A stretch of 23,176 bases of DNA from CAZXVU01 sp964644465 (GTDB lineage: Bacteria > Chlamydiota > Chlamydiia > Chlamydiales > SM23-39). The stretch spans positions 1-23,176 of the forward strand of contig CAZXVU010000024.1 in assembly GCA_964644465.1 (NCBI GenBank), given 5' to 3'. A program made the position numbers and the translations under genes. Positions 15,440 to 22,271 of this stretch are shown piece after piece (within the stretch, counting starts at the first letter, position 1; each line of letters starts with the position of its first letter). The notes beneath the pieces are model-generated. The model did no database searches and had not been told where the DNA came from. It saw only the letters and a program-made list of their open reading frames with translations.

Positions 15440-16728
15440 GCCTGATTGAATCGTGCCATGCCCTTGAAATCCTCGACTCCCGAGGAAATCCAACCCTAGA
15501 AGTGGTCGTTAAAACCGTCGATGGGTTCCAAGGCAAGGCAGCAGTCCCGTCCGGCGCCTCTACAGGAGAGCATGAGGCCATGGAATTGCGCGATGGCGAT
15601 CCGAAGCGCTACGGCGGCAAAGGCGTTTTGAAGGCTATAAAAAACGTGAACGGCCCTCTCAATGAATGTATAAAAAATAAATCGGTATTCGAGCAAACAG
15701 CCTTAGATAAAGAGATGATCGCCCTCGATGGGACGCTCACCAAAAAAAATCTTGGAGCCAACGCCTTGCTCGGCGTTTCCCTCGCAGTCGCAAAATGCGC
15801 AGCAGCGGCAAAAAGACAACCTCTATATCGCTATCTAGGAGGTCCTCAAGCCACTCTGCTACCTTGTCCCATGATGAACATTCTGAATGGTGGCATGCAT
15901 GCAGACAATGGGCTCGATTTCCAAGAATTTATGATTCGCCCGATTGGCGCTCCCACTTTTCATGAAGCTGTCCGATGGGGTGCGGAAATTTTCCATACTC
16001 TGAAAGCGCTCTTGAAAAAACAAAACCTCTCCACATCTGTCGGCGATGAGGGAGGCTTTGCGCCTGCTATTTCTTCCAATGAAGAGGCACTCGATCTTAT
16101 CCTCCTCGCCATCAAAAAAGCAGGCTATCGCCCGGGAGTCGACGTCACACTTGCCCTCGATGCCGCTGCCTCGGAGTTCTACCGCGATGGATTTTACTAC
16201 CAAATGAAGAAAAAAAATGCGGGCCAGCCCTTCACGCAACGAACATCTAAAGAACAGATCGCCTACCTCTCTCAACTCGTAGAAAAATACCCGATCGATA
16301 CCGTTGAAGACGGCCTGGACCAAAATGATTGGGAAGGTTGGTTCCACCTCACCGCAGAGCTTGGGCCCCGCATACAACTTGTAGGAGACGACCTTTTCGT
16401 CACAAACACTCGATTTCTGCAGCGCGGCATAGATTCCCATGCAGCCAATGCAATCCTCATCAAAGTCAACCAAATCGGCACCCTCACGGAAACGATCGAA
16501 GCCATCAACTTAGCGAAAAAAAATCACTATCGGACCATCTTCTCCCACCGTTCTGGGGAAACCGAGGACACCACGATCGCCGATCTTTCCGTCGCCCTGA
16601 ATGCCGGTCAAATCAAAGCCGGTTCACTCTCCCGTTCCGACCGTGTTGCCAAGTACAACCGCCTTCTCGAAATCGAAGCCGAGTTAGGCACCCACGCCCA
16701 ATTCCATCCCAAAAGCAAGTCGGCCTAG
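15436..16728 (+). CDS. eno: enolase (phosphopyruvate hydratase)
   Basis: The 430-residue protein has full family length. It interconverts 2-phosphoglycerate and phosphoenolpyruvate in glycolysis. Visible active-site parts are the SGASTGEHEA loop (39-48), His155 (GGMHADN), acid/base Glu205 (SVGDEGGFAP) and Lys343 (ILIKVNQIG), Mg ligands Asp242, Glu291 and Asp318, the SHRSGETED signature (370-378) and Lys394. Nothing essential is missing. The start is fixed by the overlap with rsgA (ATGA). In C. trachomatis eno lies beside rsbU (from memory); here two ribosome-maturation genes lie between them. Confidence 0.97.
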   Translation: MSLIESCHALEILDSRGNPTLEVVVKTVDGFQGKAAVPSGASTGEHEAMELRDGDPKRYGGKGVLKAIKNVNGPLNECIKNKSVFEQTALDKEMIALDGTLTKKNLGANALLGVSLAVAKCAAAAKRQPLYRYLGGPQATLLPCPMMNILNGGMHADNGLDFQEFMIRPIGAPTFHEAVRWGAEIFHTLKALLKKQNLSTSVGDEGGFAPAISSNEEALDLILLAIKKAGYRPGVDVTLALDAAASEFYRDGFYYQMKKKNAGQPFTQRTSKEQIAYLSQLVEKYPIDTVEDGLDQNDWEGWFHLTAELGPRIQLVGDDLFVTNTRFLQRGIDSHAANAILIKVNQIGTLTETIEAINLAKKNHYRTIFSHRSGETEDTTIADLSVALNAGQIKAGSLSRSDRVAKYNRLLEIEAELGTHAQFHPKSKSA

Positions 16729-16736
16729 CCGACTTG
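16716..16736. other. perfect hairpin spanning the eno stop codon
   Basis: CAAGTCGGC (16716-16724) pairs with GCCGACTTG (16728-16736) over 9 bp with a 3-nt loop CTA; the TAG stop (16726-16728) sits at the loop edge. A run of A, not T, follows on the plus strand, so this is not a typical terminator; on the minus strand only CTTTTGG follows. It may be a transcription pause or a 3'-end stabilising structure for the eno message. Confidence 0.45.
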
Positions 16737-16779
16737 AAAATAATGCTACCCCCGACTATTGCTACTATTAGAGGTGGAC

Positions 16780-17166
16780 ATGCGGCATATAGTGGCACTT
16801 TTTGGGGAAGCGGAGAAAGGCTCGTTTAAAACACCCCATCTCATACGCGCGCTGCCTCAGCTTATGGACAAGCTTGGCAATCCTCCAGAAGAGAGCGAGG
16901 GGTTGTTTTTCGCAGTCCAAGCTCTTCTCTTTGAGAGAGAAATCATCTATTTCCGAGTCGCAGAAGAGGGATTTAGCAAGATCGATTACTTTTCAGGCTT
17001 AAAAACTCTAGAAGATCGGGAGAGGATCAAGCAAGTGCATGCTCTATGTCTTCCGAAGGTGGGCGATGCGGAGATCCTCAATGCTACGCAGCCAATCTGC
17101 CAACTCCACAAAAGCTTTCTGATAACAACGCAGAAAGACCTCTACGATTATCTCACATCTAACTAA
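16780..17166 (+). CDS. conserved-looking hypothetical protein
   Basis: The 128-residue soluble protein begins MRHIVALFGEAEKGSFKTPH. It has a beta-strand/glycine/Lys start and a mixed alpha-beta look, with no signal peptide or membrane segment. I do not recognise the family. ATG 16780 is chosen over the open TTG at 16759 because GAGGTGG (16771-16777) precedes it, though the spacing is very short (2 nt). It lies 51 bp after eno in the same direction and may be read through from it. The last 6 codons belong to a 55-bp stretch that is repeated after the N-gap, so the 3' end is seen twice in the assembly. Confidence 0.6.
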   Translation: MRHIVALFGEAEKGSFKTPHLIRALPQLMDKLGNPPEESEGLFFAVQALLFEREIIYFRVAEEGFSKIDYFSGLKTLEDRERIKQVHALCLPKVGDAEILNATQPICQLHKSFLITTQKDLYDYLTSN

Positions 17167-17358
17167 TTTATTATCAATCGGGCATGACTCAATAAGGGCA
17201 CCTNNNNNNNNNNNNNNNNNNNNNNNNNNNNNNNNNNNNNNNNNNNNNNNNNNNNNNNNNNNNNNNNNNNNNNNNNNNNNNNNNNNNNNNNNNNNNNNNN
17301 NNNTATCTCACATCTAACTAATTTATTATCAATCGGGCATGACTCAATAAGGGCACCT
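17149..17358. repeat. 55-bp exact duplication around an N-gap
   Basis: Positions 17149-17203 and 17304-17358 are identical over 55 bp and lie directly on both sides of the 100-N gap. A copy that ends exactly at each gap edge is what two unmerged overlapping contigs look like, and 55 is a common assembly k-mer size. The true sequence probably has one copy and no gap. Confidence 0.85.
17204..17303. other. assembly gap (100 N), probably spurious
   Basis: This is a run of exactly 100 N whose two flanks are the same 55 bp; see the duplication entry. No sequence is likely to be missing here. Confidence 0.9.
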
Positions 17359-17532
17359 AGCTCTATTCAACACAGAGACACAGAGCCACAGAGAAAAGAT
17401 GAGAAAGAAAAGTCCGCAAACAAAGTTGCGGATATATCAAACAGGCATGGCTCAATAAGGGTACTTGGACCTATTCAACGCAAAGACGCAAAGGCCGCAA
17501 AGATAGAAAATAAGCCCGCAACAAAGTTGCGG
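17336..17532. repeat. two diverged copies of an intergenic repeat, ~108-bp period
   Basis: Unit A (17336-17432) and unit B (17444-17532) share the order GGCATGRCTCAATAAGGGYACYT, then CTATTCAAC, then three 8-mers, a purine-rich stretch, and a hairpin with arms CCGCAA/TTGCGG. In unit A the 8-mers are CACAGAGA, CACAGAGC, CACAGAGA (17371-17394); in unit B CGCAAAGA, CGCAAAGG and, after one extra C, CGCAAAGA (17479-17503). No coding frame fits. It looks like a dispersed genome repeat; the rest of the genome is needed to count copies. Confidence 0.7.
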
Positions 17533-17570
17533 AAAAAAAAGAAAAAGGTCCGCAACGAAGTTTGCGGTCC
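17533..17570 (-). terminator. terminator-like hairpin, third of a tandem set
   Basis: Arms GGTCCGCAA (17547-17555) and TTGCGGTCC (17562-17570) pair with one T-T mismatch. On the minus strand the hairpin is followed by TTTTTCTTTTTTTT. Two related hairpins, at 17516-17532 and 17413-17432, lie further along in the same orientation with weaker T-rich tails. They would back up termination of the MOMP-like gene that ends at 17798. Confidence 0.6.
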
Positions 17571-17797
17571 ACGGCTGAGCGCGGACAAAGCAAAATCGAA
17601 GCGAACGAAGAGAGCAATCCGACCGACGAGAGCCATTCCTTGGAATGAGAAGGCCGAGGAGGCTGCGGAATCGAGAAAAAGGTCCGGGGGACCTTTTTTT
17701 CGCGAAGCAGATGAGCGAAGCGAATCGGCCCGAAGGGATCGATTTGGCAAAGTCCCCGCCAGCCCCAATAATAAACTAGGCAACGTAGTTGGCTATC
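17571..17797. other. gene-free GC-richer intergenic stretch
   Basis: Together with the repeat units this completes a gene-free region from 17167 to 17797. It is rich in short CGAAG-type words, for example GCGAAGCAGATGAGCGAAGC at 17702-17721, and holds a small CATTCC/GGAATG hairpin (17634-17647). Long frames exist on both strands, but they translate into low-complexity Arg/Ser-rich or Phe-run peptides with no ribosome binding site, so I call no gene. Confidence 0.6.
17676..17700. terminator. bidirectional Rho-independent terminator
   Basis: AAAAAGGTCC-GGG-GGACCTTTTTTT: a 5-bp GC-rich stem (17681-17685 with 17689-17693) with a 3-nt loop, extended by A/T pairs. A T-run follows on the plus strand (17694-17700) and AAAAA precedes (T-run on the minus strand). 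It is the first terminator met after the MOMP-like gene ending at 17798. Confidence 0.75.
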
Positions 17798-18604
17798 CTA
17801 GAATCTGAAGCCCATTGTGCCGCTGAAGGAGTTCTCGTCGATTAGACGTCCTTCTATGTTGATGTCAAAATAACGGCATGCAAGGATCGTACATCCTAAG
17901 AACAATCCCCATTTGCGGCGGTTGTCGAGCTTAAAGGGATCTACAACGTTAGCAGGAGTAGATGGATTCAAGCTGACAATCGTGCGAGAATATTTTGTTC
18001 CGATATAAGGAATAAGAATCGAAGCTTGGTAGGCGATGGCGCCAGAGACTTGCCAATTGTACCAACGGAGTTCGTTCACTTCTGGGATGATCGGTGCAAT
18101 TACTGAATAGAGGAGAACATCGCGATGGTCTGTCTGAAAATAACTTCCCTCTACGCCAAAACTGAAATCGCAATATTTAAAAACTAACCATTTTGCTCCG
18201 AGAGCCCAGGCTGGCAAGCTATGTGGGTTTGTTTCTAAGTTAAAGGTTGTTCCCGTTGCGTCTGTGAGCTGAAAATGGAAAATGGGATCGACGAGACCAC
18301 CTTTTGCATAGAAATCGATTCTACGAAGAATATTTGCTGTCAGGGTGAGGTAGTTTCCGTAAAAGGAAGAAAACTGATCTCTCTGATGCAGGCCTGCGGT
18401 GGTAAAGTTAAGGGCCATGTCATTCATATATTCTTTTTCGTAATCGAGTCTGACATTGAGCCAGTAGTCGGCTTCGTCAGGGCACATATGTTTTGTGTAA
18501 GAGACGATTTTTGGGATGTCGGGCGCTTGAGGATTACCAACGTAGTTAGCAAATGCTGCATTCGCAAATGCCAGAATCACTGCAAGCAAGGAAACAATCT
18601 TCAT
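17798..18604 (-). CDS. second MOMP-like outer membrane protein
   Basis: The 268-residue protein has signal peptide MKIVSLLAVILAFANAAFA and mature start NYVGNPQAP, the MOMP-type VGNP opening. Further on it has DYWLNVRLDYEKEYMND, like the MOMP first strand, and WYNWQVSGAIAYQASILIPY followed by IGTKYSR, very like the chlamydial TPYIGVKWSR segment. The last three residues are FRF, with terminal Phe as in BAM-assembled barrels. It has only four cysteines. Likely role: a small porin of the outer membrane, a paralogue of the protein encoded at 8404-9198 but well diverged. AGAGGA about 5 nt upstream supports the ATG. It lies 73 bp after fumC with a possible TATAAA -10 in between, so it may have its own promoter. 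Confidence 0.72.
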   Translation of the reverse strand: MKIVSLLAVILAFANAAFANYVGNPQAPDIPKIVSYTKHMCPDEADYWLNVRLDYEKEYMNDMALNFTTAGLHQRDQFSSFYGNYLTLTANILRRIDFYAKGGLVDPIFHFQLTDATGTTFNLETNPHSLPAWALGAKWLVFKYCDFSFGVEGSYFQTDHRDVLLYSVIAPIIPEVNELRWYNWQVSGAIAYQASILIPYIGTKYSRTIVSLNPSTPANVVDPFKLDNRRKWGLFLGCTILACRYFDINIEGRLIDENSFSGTMGFRF

Positions 18605-18677
18605 AATGTCCTCTGGGACTGGAGCTTTTTCTAATATTCAGTTTTATAGAATTCTCGGAAAAAGACAAAGAAAAAAA

Positions 18678-20066
18678 TCAAGAATGGGTCATTTTTTCTG
18701 GAATCACAATCCGATCGAACTCTTTTCCACTAAGATATCCTAACTGCAGACATGCTGCCCGAAGCGTCAAATTTTTCTCGTATGCAACATGTGCGATTTT
18801 TGCTGATTTATCATATCCGATCACTGGGCTCAGAGCTGTGACTAACATGAGAGAATTGTGGACATACTCTGCAATTTTTTTCCGGTCTGCTTTTATTCCT
18901 TGAGCACAATATTTATCGAACATTGTCAGCGAATCTTTGAGGATCAGTATCGAATGGAGGAGATTGTGGATCATTACGGGCTTGAAAACATTGAGCTCAA
19001 AATTTCCTTGGGAACCAGCAAAACTGATCGTTGTGTCATTGCCCATCACTTGAACAGCCACCATTGTAAGAGCTTCACATTGGGTAGGATTGATTTTTCC
19101 CGGCATGATTGAAGAACCTGGTTCATTTTCGGGAAGGATCAATTCATGGAGGCCGCAGCGCGGTCCAGAACCTAGCCAGCGGATATCGTTGGCTATTTTC
19201 ATGAATGCACAGGCAGAGGTCTTCAATGCACTGCTCATAAACACAATTTCATCATGTTCTGAAAGAGCAGCGAATTTATTGGGATGCGATCTAAAAGGAA
19301 GGCGGGTTAATTCACCGATTTTCTCCGCCACTTTCTTTCCAAATCGAGGATCCGCATTCAAGCCTGTGCCAACAGCAGTCCCTCCAATCGCCAAATCATA
19401 GAGGCCGTCAAGAGCTTGTTCTATCCGATTGATATTCCTTTCAATCAGCGATGTATAGCCGGAAAATTCTTGAGAAAGCAAAAGAGGTGTGGCGTCTTGT
19501 AAATGAGTCCGGCCGATTTTGACAATTCCAGAGAACTCTTTTTCTTTTTTCTTAAACGTTTTTTCGAGTGCTTTCATCGCAGGAATAAGTCCCGATGAAA
19601 TCTCCATAGCCGCTGCAATATGCATTACGGTTGGATAGACATCATTGGAGGATTGGGATTTATTGACATGATCATTTGGATGGATTGGATTTTTAGTTCC
19701 CAGTTGTTCGCCGGCCATTTCATTGGCCCTATTCGCTATGACTTCATTGGCATTCATATTGCTTTGTGTGCCGCTGCCAGTCTGCCAAATACTTAATGGG
19801 AAATGTTCATTGAGTTTCCCTGCAATCACTTCATTGCAGGCTTTGACGATGAGATCTGCTTTTTTCTTTTCAAGCTTGCCTAATTCCAAATTGACGAGAG
19901 CGCAAGCTTTCTTCAAAATTCCAAAGGAAATGATCATTTCTGGAGGTTTTACATCGCGTCCAATAGCGAAGTGATGCAGGGAGCGCTGCGTTTGCGCGCC
20001 CCAGTACTTATCAGAGGGAACGCTCACTTCCCCCATACTATCGGATTCTTTGCGAAATTTCTTCAT
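18678..20066 (-). CDS. fumC: class II fumarate hydratase
   Basis: The 462-residue protein is of full length for heat-stable, iron-free class II fumarase (E. coli FumC 467). It interconverts fumarate and malate in the TCA cycle. Family marks: TGSGTQSNMNANEV (96-109), SSNDVYPT (139-146), GRTHLQDATP (185-194) with active-site His188, and the superfamily signature GSSIMPGKINP (317-327) with Ser318. These regions separate it from aspartase and argininosuccinate lyase, although aspartase is the closest relative. GGAAAAGG about 10 nt upstream is the ribosome binding site and borders an N-gap. Its start lies just after the peroxiredoxin gene on the same strand. Confidence 0.95.
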   Translation of the reverse strand: MKKFRKESDSMGEVSVPSDKYWGAQTQRSLHHFAIGRDVKPPEMIISFGILKKACALVNLELGKLEKKKADLIVKACNEVIAGKLNEHFPLSIWQTGSGTQSNMNANEVIANRANEMAGEQLGTKNPIHPNDHVNKSQSSNDVYPTVMHIAAAMEISSGLIPAMKALEKTFKKKEKEFSGIVKIGRTHLQDATPLLLSQEFSGYTSLIERNINRIEQALDGLYDLAIGGTAVGTGLNADPRFGKKVAEKIGELTRLPFRSHPNKFAALSEHDEIVFMSSALKTSACAFMKIANDIRWLGSGPRCGLHELILPENEPGSSIMPGKINPTQCEALTMVAVQVMGNDTTISFAGSQGNFELNVFKPVMIHNLLHSILILKDSLTMFDKYCAQGIKADRKKIAEYVHNSLMLVTALSPVIGYDKSAKIAHVAYEKNLTLRAACLQLGYLSGKEFDRIVIPEKMTHS

Positions 20067-20080
20067 CGACTACCTTTTCC

Positions 20081-20180
20081 NNNNNNNNNNNNNNNNNNNN
20101 NNNNNNNNNNNNNNNNNNNNNNNNNNNNNNNNNNNNNNNNNNNNNNNNNNNNNNNNNNNNNNNNNNNNNNNNNNNNNNNN
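20081..20180. other. assembly gap (100 N) between peroxiredoxin and fumC
   Basis: This run of 100 N has no overlap between its flanks. The visible peroxiredoxin frame reaches the gap edge as ...EYFR followed by TA, so its stop could be a TAA or TAG completed by the first hidden base. Confidence 0.95.
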
Positions 20181-20758
20181 TAACGAAAGTATTCGGAGAG
20201 ACCTTGCTCAGTGGGCTTCATCGCTTTAGCGCCTGCTTTCCAATTCGCAGGGCAAACCTCGCCATGCTGTTCATGGAAAATCAAGGCATCAAGAGTTCGC
20301 AGAACTTCATCTACAGAACGTCCCAGAGGCAGATCATTCACAAGCTGATGGCGGACAACTCCTTCTTTATCGATCAGAAAAAGACCGCGGTAAGCAATCC
20401 CGTCTTCTTCTTTCAAAACATGAAAGGCACGCGAGATGCTCTTGTGGATATCTGAAACAATGGGATAAGTAACTCCCTGAATGCCGCCCTTAGTTTTTGG
20501 AGTATTGAGCCATGCAGTATGAGAAAAACAGCTATCAATGGAACAGCCGACGATTTGTGCGTTCCGTTTTTCAAATTCTTTGTGCTTTTCTTGAAATGCA
20601 TGGAGCTCCGTGGGACAAACAAACGTGAAATCGAGAGGATAGAAAAAAAAGACGATATATTTTCCGGCAAAATCCGAAAGGCAGAAATCATCATAAATCT
20701 TATCTTTGATGACTGCTTTTGCTTTGAATTCGGGGGCTTTCTTTCCAACAAGTGACAT
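20181..20758 (-). CDS. 2-Cys peroxiredoxin (AhpC/TSA family), 3' end at gap
   Basis: 192 residues are visible, which is nearly the whole family length. The peroxidatic Cys48 is in FTFVCPTE and the resolving Cys169 in GEVCPANW, as in typical 2-Cys peroxiredoxins that reduce H2O2 and organic peroxides with thioredoxin or AhpF-like partners. Chlamydia has a single such gene (CT603, from memory). AAGG about 8 nt before the ATG overlaps the stop of the upstream hydrolase gene, so the two are co-transcribed. A frame through the N-run ends at 20063, but this depends on an arbitrary gap length, so I end the feature at the gap. Confidence 0.9.
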
Positions 20759-20766
20759 AGTGTACC

Positions 20767-21402
20767 TTATTCTTTAAATATTTCTTCAGCGCGGCTCAGC
20801 CAGTTTTCGTTACCAATGGACGTATCTCCGCCATGTCCTGGAACCACATGGGTCTCTGGAGGCAGGGCAGCCAATTTACGCAAACTATTCCACATCTGCA
20901 TCGGCTGCGCAGTCGGGAGATGGAGGTTTCCGATACTTCCTTGAAAGAGCGTGTCTCCAGAAAAAAGAAGTTTTTGCTCCTGCAGATAAAAACAGACGCT
21001 TCCTGGAGAATGGCCTGGGCTATGGATCACATCCAGTTTCAAATTGCCGACGTGTATCGCTTCCCCTTCTTGCAAAAAGTGGTCTGGCCTTACAGGATGG
21101 ATCGGAAAAAAAAGGGGGATGCCATCAGAGCCGGGATTTTCGATATTTTTCGCATCGAGAGAGTGAATATAGATTTGAGCATGCGTTTTGGCTTGAAGAG
21201 CATGGGCATCGGCAAAATGATCCCAATGGGAATGCGTTAAGAGAATTTTTTCAATGGAAAGCCCTTGCTTTGCAGCTTCTTTCAAAATAGCCTCCGCGGA
21301 CCCTGGCGAAGGATCGATTACGGCCGCTTTTTTTGTCTTGGCGCATCCAAAGAGGATTGCGTTGGTCTGCAAGGGACCAAAAGGGAATTTATAGATAATC
21401 AT
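20767..21402 (-). CDS. MBL-fold hydrolase, glyoxalase II-like
   Basis: The 211-residue protein has the complete metallo-beta-lactamase metal site: THSHWDH (56-62; His57, His59, Asp61, His62), His131 (SPGHSPG), Asp150 (FSGDTLF) and His190 (VPGHGG). The size and the absence of the C-terminal glutathione-binding domain put it with short GloB-like/YcbL-type hydrolases, which cleave thioesters such as S-lactoylglutathione; the true substrate is unknown. The ATG begins only 6 nt after the end of tRNA-Arg, with no Shine-Dalgarno and no room for a promoter, so its mRNA most likely comes from the tRNA transcript. It is followed by the peroxiredoxin 8 nt later, suggesting a small detoxification operon. 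Confidence 0.88.
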   Translation of the reverse strand: MIIYKFPFGPLQTNAILFGCAKTKKAAVIDPSPGSAEAILKEAAKQGLSIEKILLTHSHWDHFADAHALQAKTHAQIYIHSLDAKNIENPGSDGIPLFFPIHPVRPDHFLQEGEAIHVGNLKLDVIHSPGHSPGSVCFYLQEQKLLFSGDTLFQGSIGNLHLPTAQPMQMWNSLRKLAALPPETHVVPGHGGDTSIGNENWLSRAEEIFKE

Positions 21403-21408
21403 AGGTTT

Positions 21409-21482
21409 TGCACCGGAGAGGATTTGAACCTCTGACCCCCTGGTTCGTAGCCAGGTACTCTATCCAACTGAGCTACCGGTGC
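21409..21482 (-). tRNA. tRNA-Arg(ACG)
   Basis: The 74-nt cloverleaf reads cleanly on the minus strand: acceptor GCACCGG/CCGGTGC with discriminator A, D arm with AGCTCAGTTGGATAGAG, anticodon stem CCTGG/CCAGG with loop CTACGAA (anticodon ACG, normally read as ICG after deamination), and T loop GGTTCAAATCC. The CCA end is not encoded: AAAACCT follows instead, so a CCA-adding enzyme is required. The hydrolase ATG follows after 6 nt. Confidence 0.95.
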
Positions 21483-21492
21483 CCATTAAATG

Positions 21493-21524
21493 ATTATCAT
21501 CCCCCATTAGCCCCTAAAAATCAA
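21493..21524 (-). promoter_or_regulatory. possible promoter of tRNA-Arg
   Basis: On the minus strand GATAAT (21498-21493) is a good -10 whose predicted start lies about 4 nt before the mature tRNA 5' end. The only -35-like word, TTGATT (21524-21519), is 20 nt away, which is too far for a standard promoter, so the assignment is weak. Confidence 0.35.
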
Positions 21525-21557
21525 GGGCTTTGTAAGAAATCCCACTTTGTTTATCCC

Positions 21558-21586
21558 TTGAAAATAAATCAACAAGATGTTAAAAT
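21558..21586 (+). promoter_or_regulatory. promoter of the C39-like gene, probably leaderless
   Basis: The -35 is TTGAAA (21558-21563), the spacer 17 nt, and the -10 TAAAAT (21581-21586). The expected start near 21593 leaves only about 4 nt before the ATG at 21597, in accord with the absence of a Shine-Dalgarno. Confidence 0.6.
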
Positions 21587-21596
21587 TAAGTAACAT

Positions 21597-22271
21597 ATGA
21601 ATAATTTAAACGCAATTTCAAATCACCCAGCTCAGTTTGGAGATTATTTAATAATCCAAAACAAAAGCCAGTTAGAAGACCTTGCAAAAACAACGAAGAA
21701 ATTTGCGAGCGTCTTTTTTCAGAAAGGGCTTATGAAATTGTGCGGTCCGATTGCTGTGGTCCACTATCTCCATTTGAATGGTAATCTCAGCCAAACTCCT
21801 GATGAAGTCGCTGACCAATTCGATGCTGAAGAAGTTCAACAAAATGGATCCTCGATCAAACAAATCTGTAAAGCGGCTGCTTTTCTCTCCAAAACCCGCT
21901 TTATTGCACAACGAGGGGCATTAGATTTTGATTCGATCAAAAGTGTTTTATTCCATTATGGAAAACCGTTGCTTGCGGGGATTCATAGATCCGGAAGAAG
22001 CGATCATTGCATTGTGTTAGTTGGGTTCACCCCACGTTCTCTGATCTATTACGATGCTGATGCAACTCTGAAAAAAATATCCTATCATGAATTTCAACAA
22101 TCTTGCATGGCGACGATGTACCCTGAAATTGCAGAATTGGAACAAGATAAGCCAGCCCCTGAGAAATACGTATCACCGCCACGCAGAAGAGTCAGTTCTC
22201 AAAACGTCCCTGTAAATATCTCAGATTCTAAAGAAAAGTCTCAGACACCCATTCCAGGAATGGATGTTTGA
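21597..22271 (+). CDS. C39-like cysteine peptidase domain protein
   Basis: The 224-residue protein resembles the papain-like C39 fold. Gln42 and Cys49 lie in a QKGLMKLCGPIAVVHYL segment, like the Q...CGPTALAMVL start of C39-type peptidases. His137 is in RSDHCIVLVGF, like the GHxVVVxGY strand, and Asp153/Asp155 follow in YYDADATLKKISYHEF, like the DP...isyeeF end. So the Cys-His-Asp triad appears intact. From about 180 a proline/serine-rich, likely disordered tail of some 45 residues follows. There is no signal peptide, membrane segment or transporter domain, so it is not a bacteriocin-exporter peptidase. It might be an effector-type protease or a degraded regulator; the substrate is unknown. 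The 3' end overlaps the convergent glycosyltransferase gene by 44 bp. Confidence 0.65.
   Translation: MNNLNAISNHPAQFGDYLIIQNKSQLEDLAKTTKKFASVFFQKGLMKLCGPIAVVHYLHLNGNLSQTPDEVADQFDAEEVQQNGSSIKQICKAAAFLSKTRFIAQRGALDFDSIKSVLFHYGKPLLAGIHRSGRSDHCIVLVGFTPRSLIYYDADATLKKISYHEFQQSCMATMYPEIAELEQDKPAPEKYVSPPRRRVSSQNVPVNISDSKEKSQTPIPGMDV

Noticed and set aside
17371..17503. Possible CRISPR-like array from tandem 8-mers and two ~100-bp units
   Set aside because: The repeats are too short or too diverged, there is no repeat-spacer alternation and no cas gene nearby.
17475..17783. 102-residue open frame on the minus strand in the repeat region
   Set aside because: It is made of the terminator T-runs (a stretch of Phe) and repeat words, has no ribosome binding site and looks like no protein; repeat-derived.
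17527..17808. 93-residue open frame on the plus strand in the same region
   Set aside because: Arg/Lys/Ser-rich low-complexity translation of the CGAAG-rich spacer; no start signal; the mirror of the previous frame.
20063..20758. Peroxiredoxin frame continued through the N-run to a TGA overlapping the fumC start
   Set aside because: The frame across 100 placeholder bases is arbitrary, and the visible part is already of full family length.
21408..21593. 61-residue open frame on the plus strand beginning MHRRGFEPLTPW
   Set aside because: It is a translation of the antisense of tRNA-Arg, a well-known artefact peptide.
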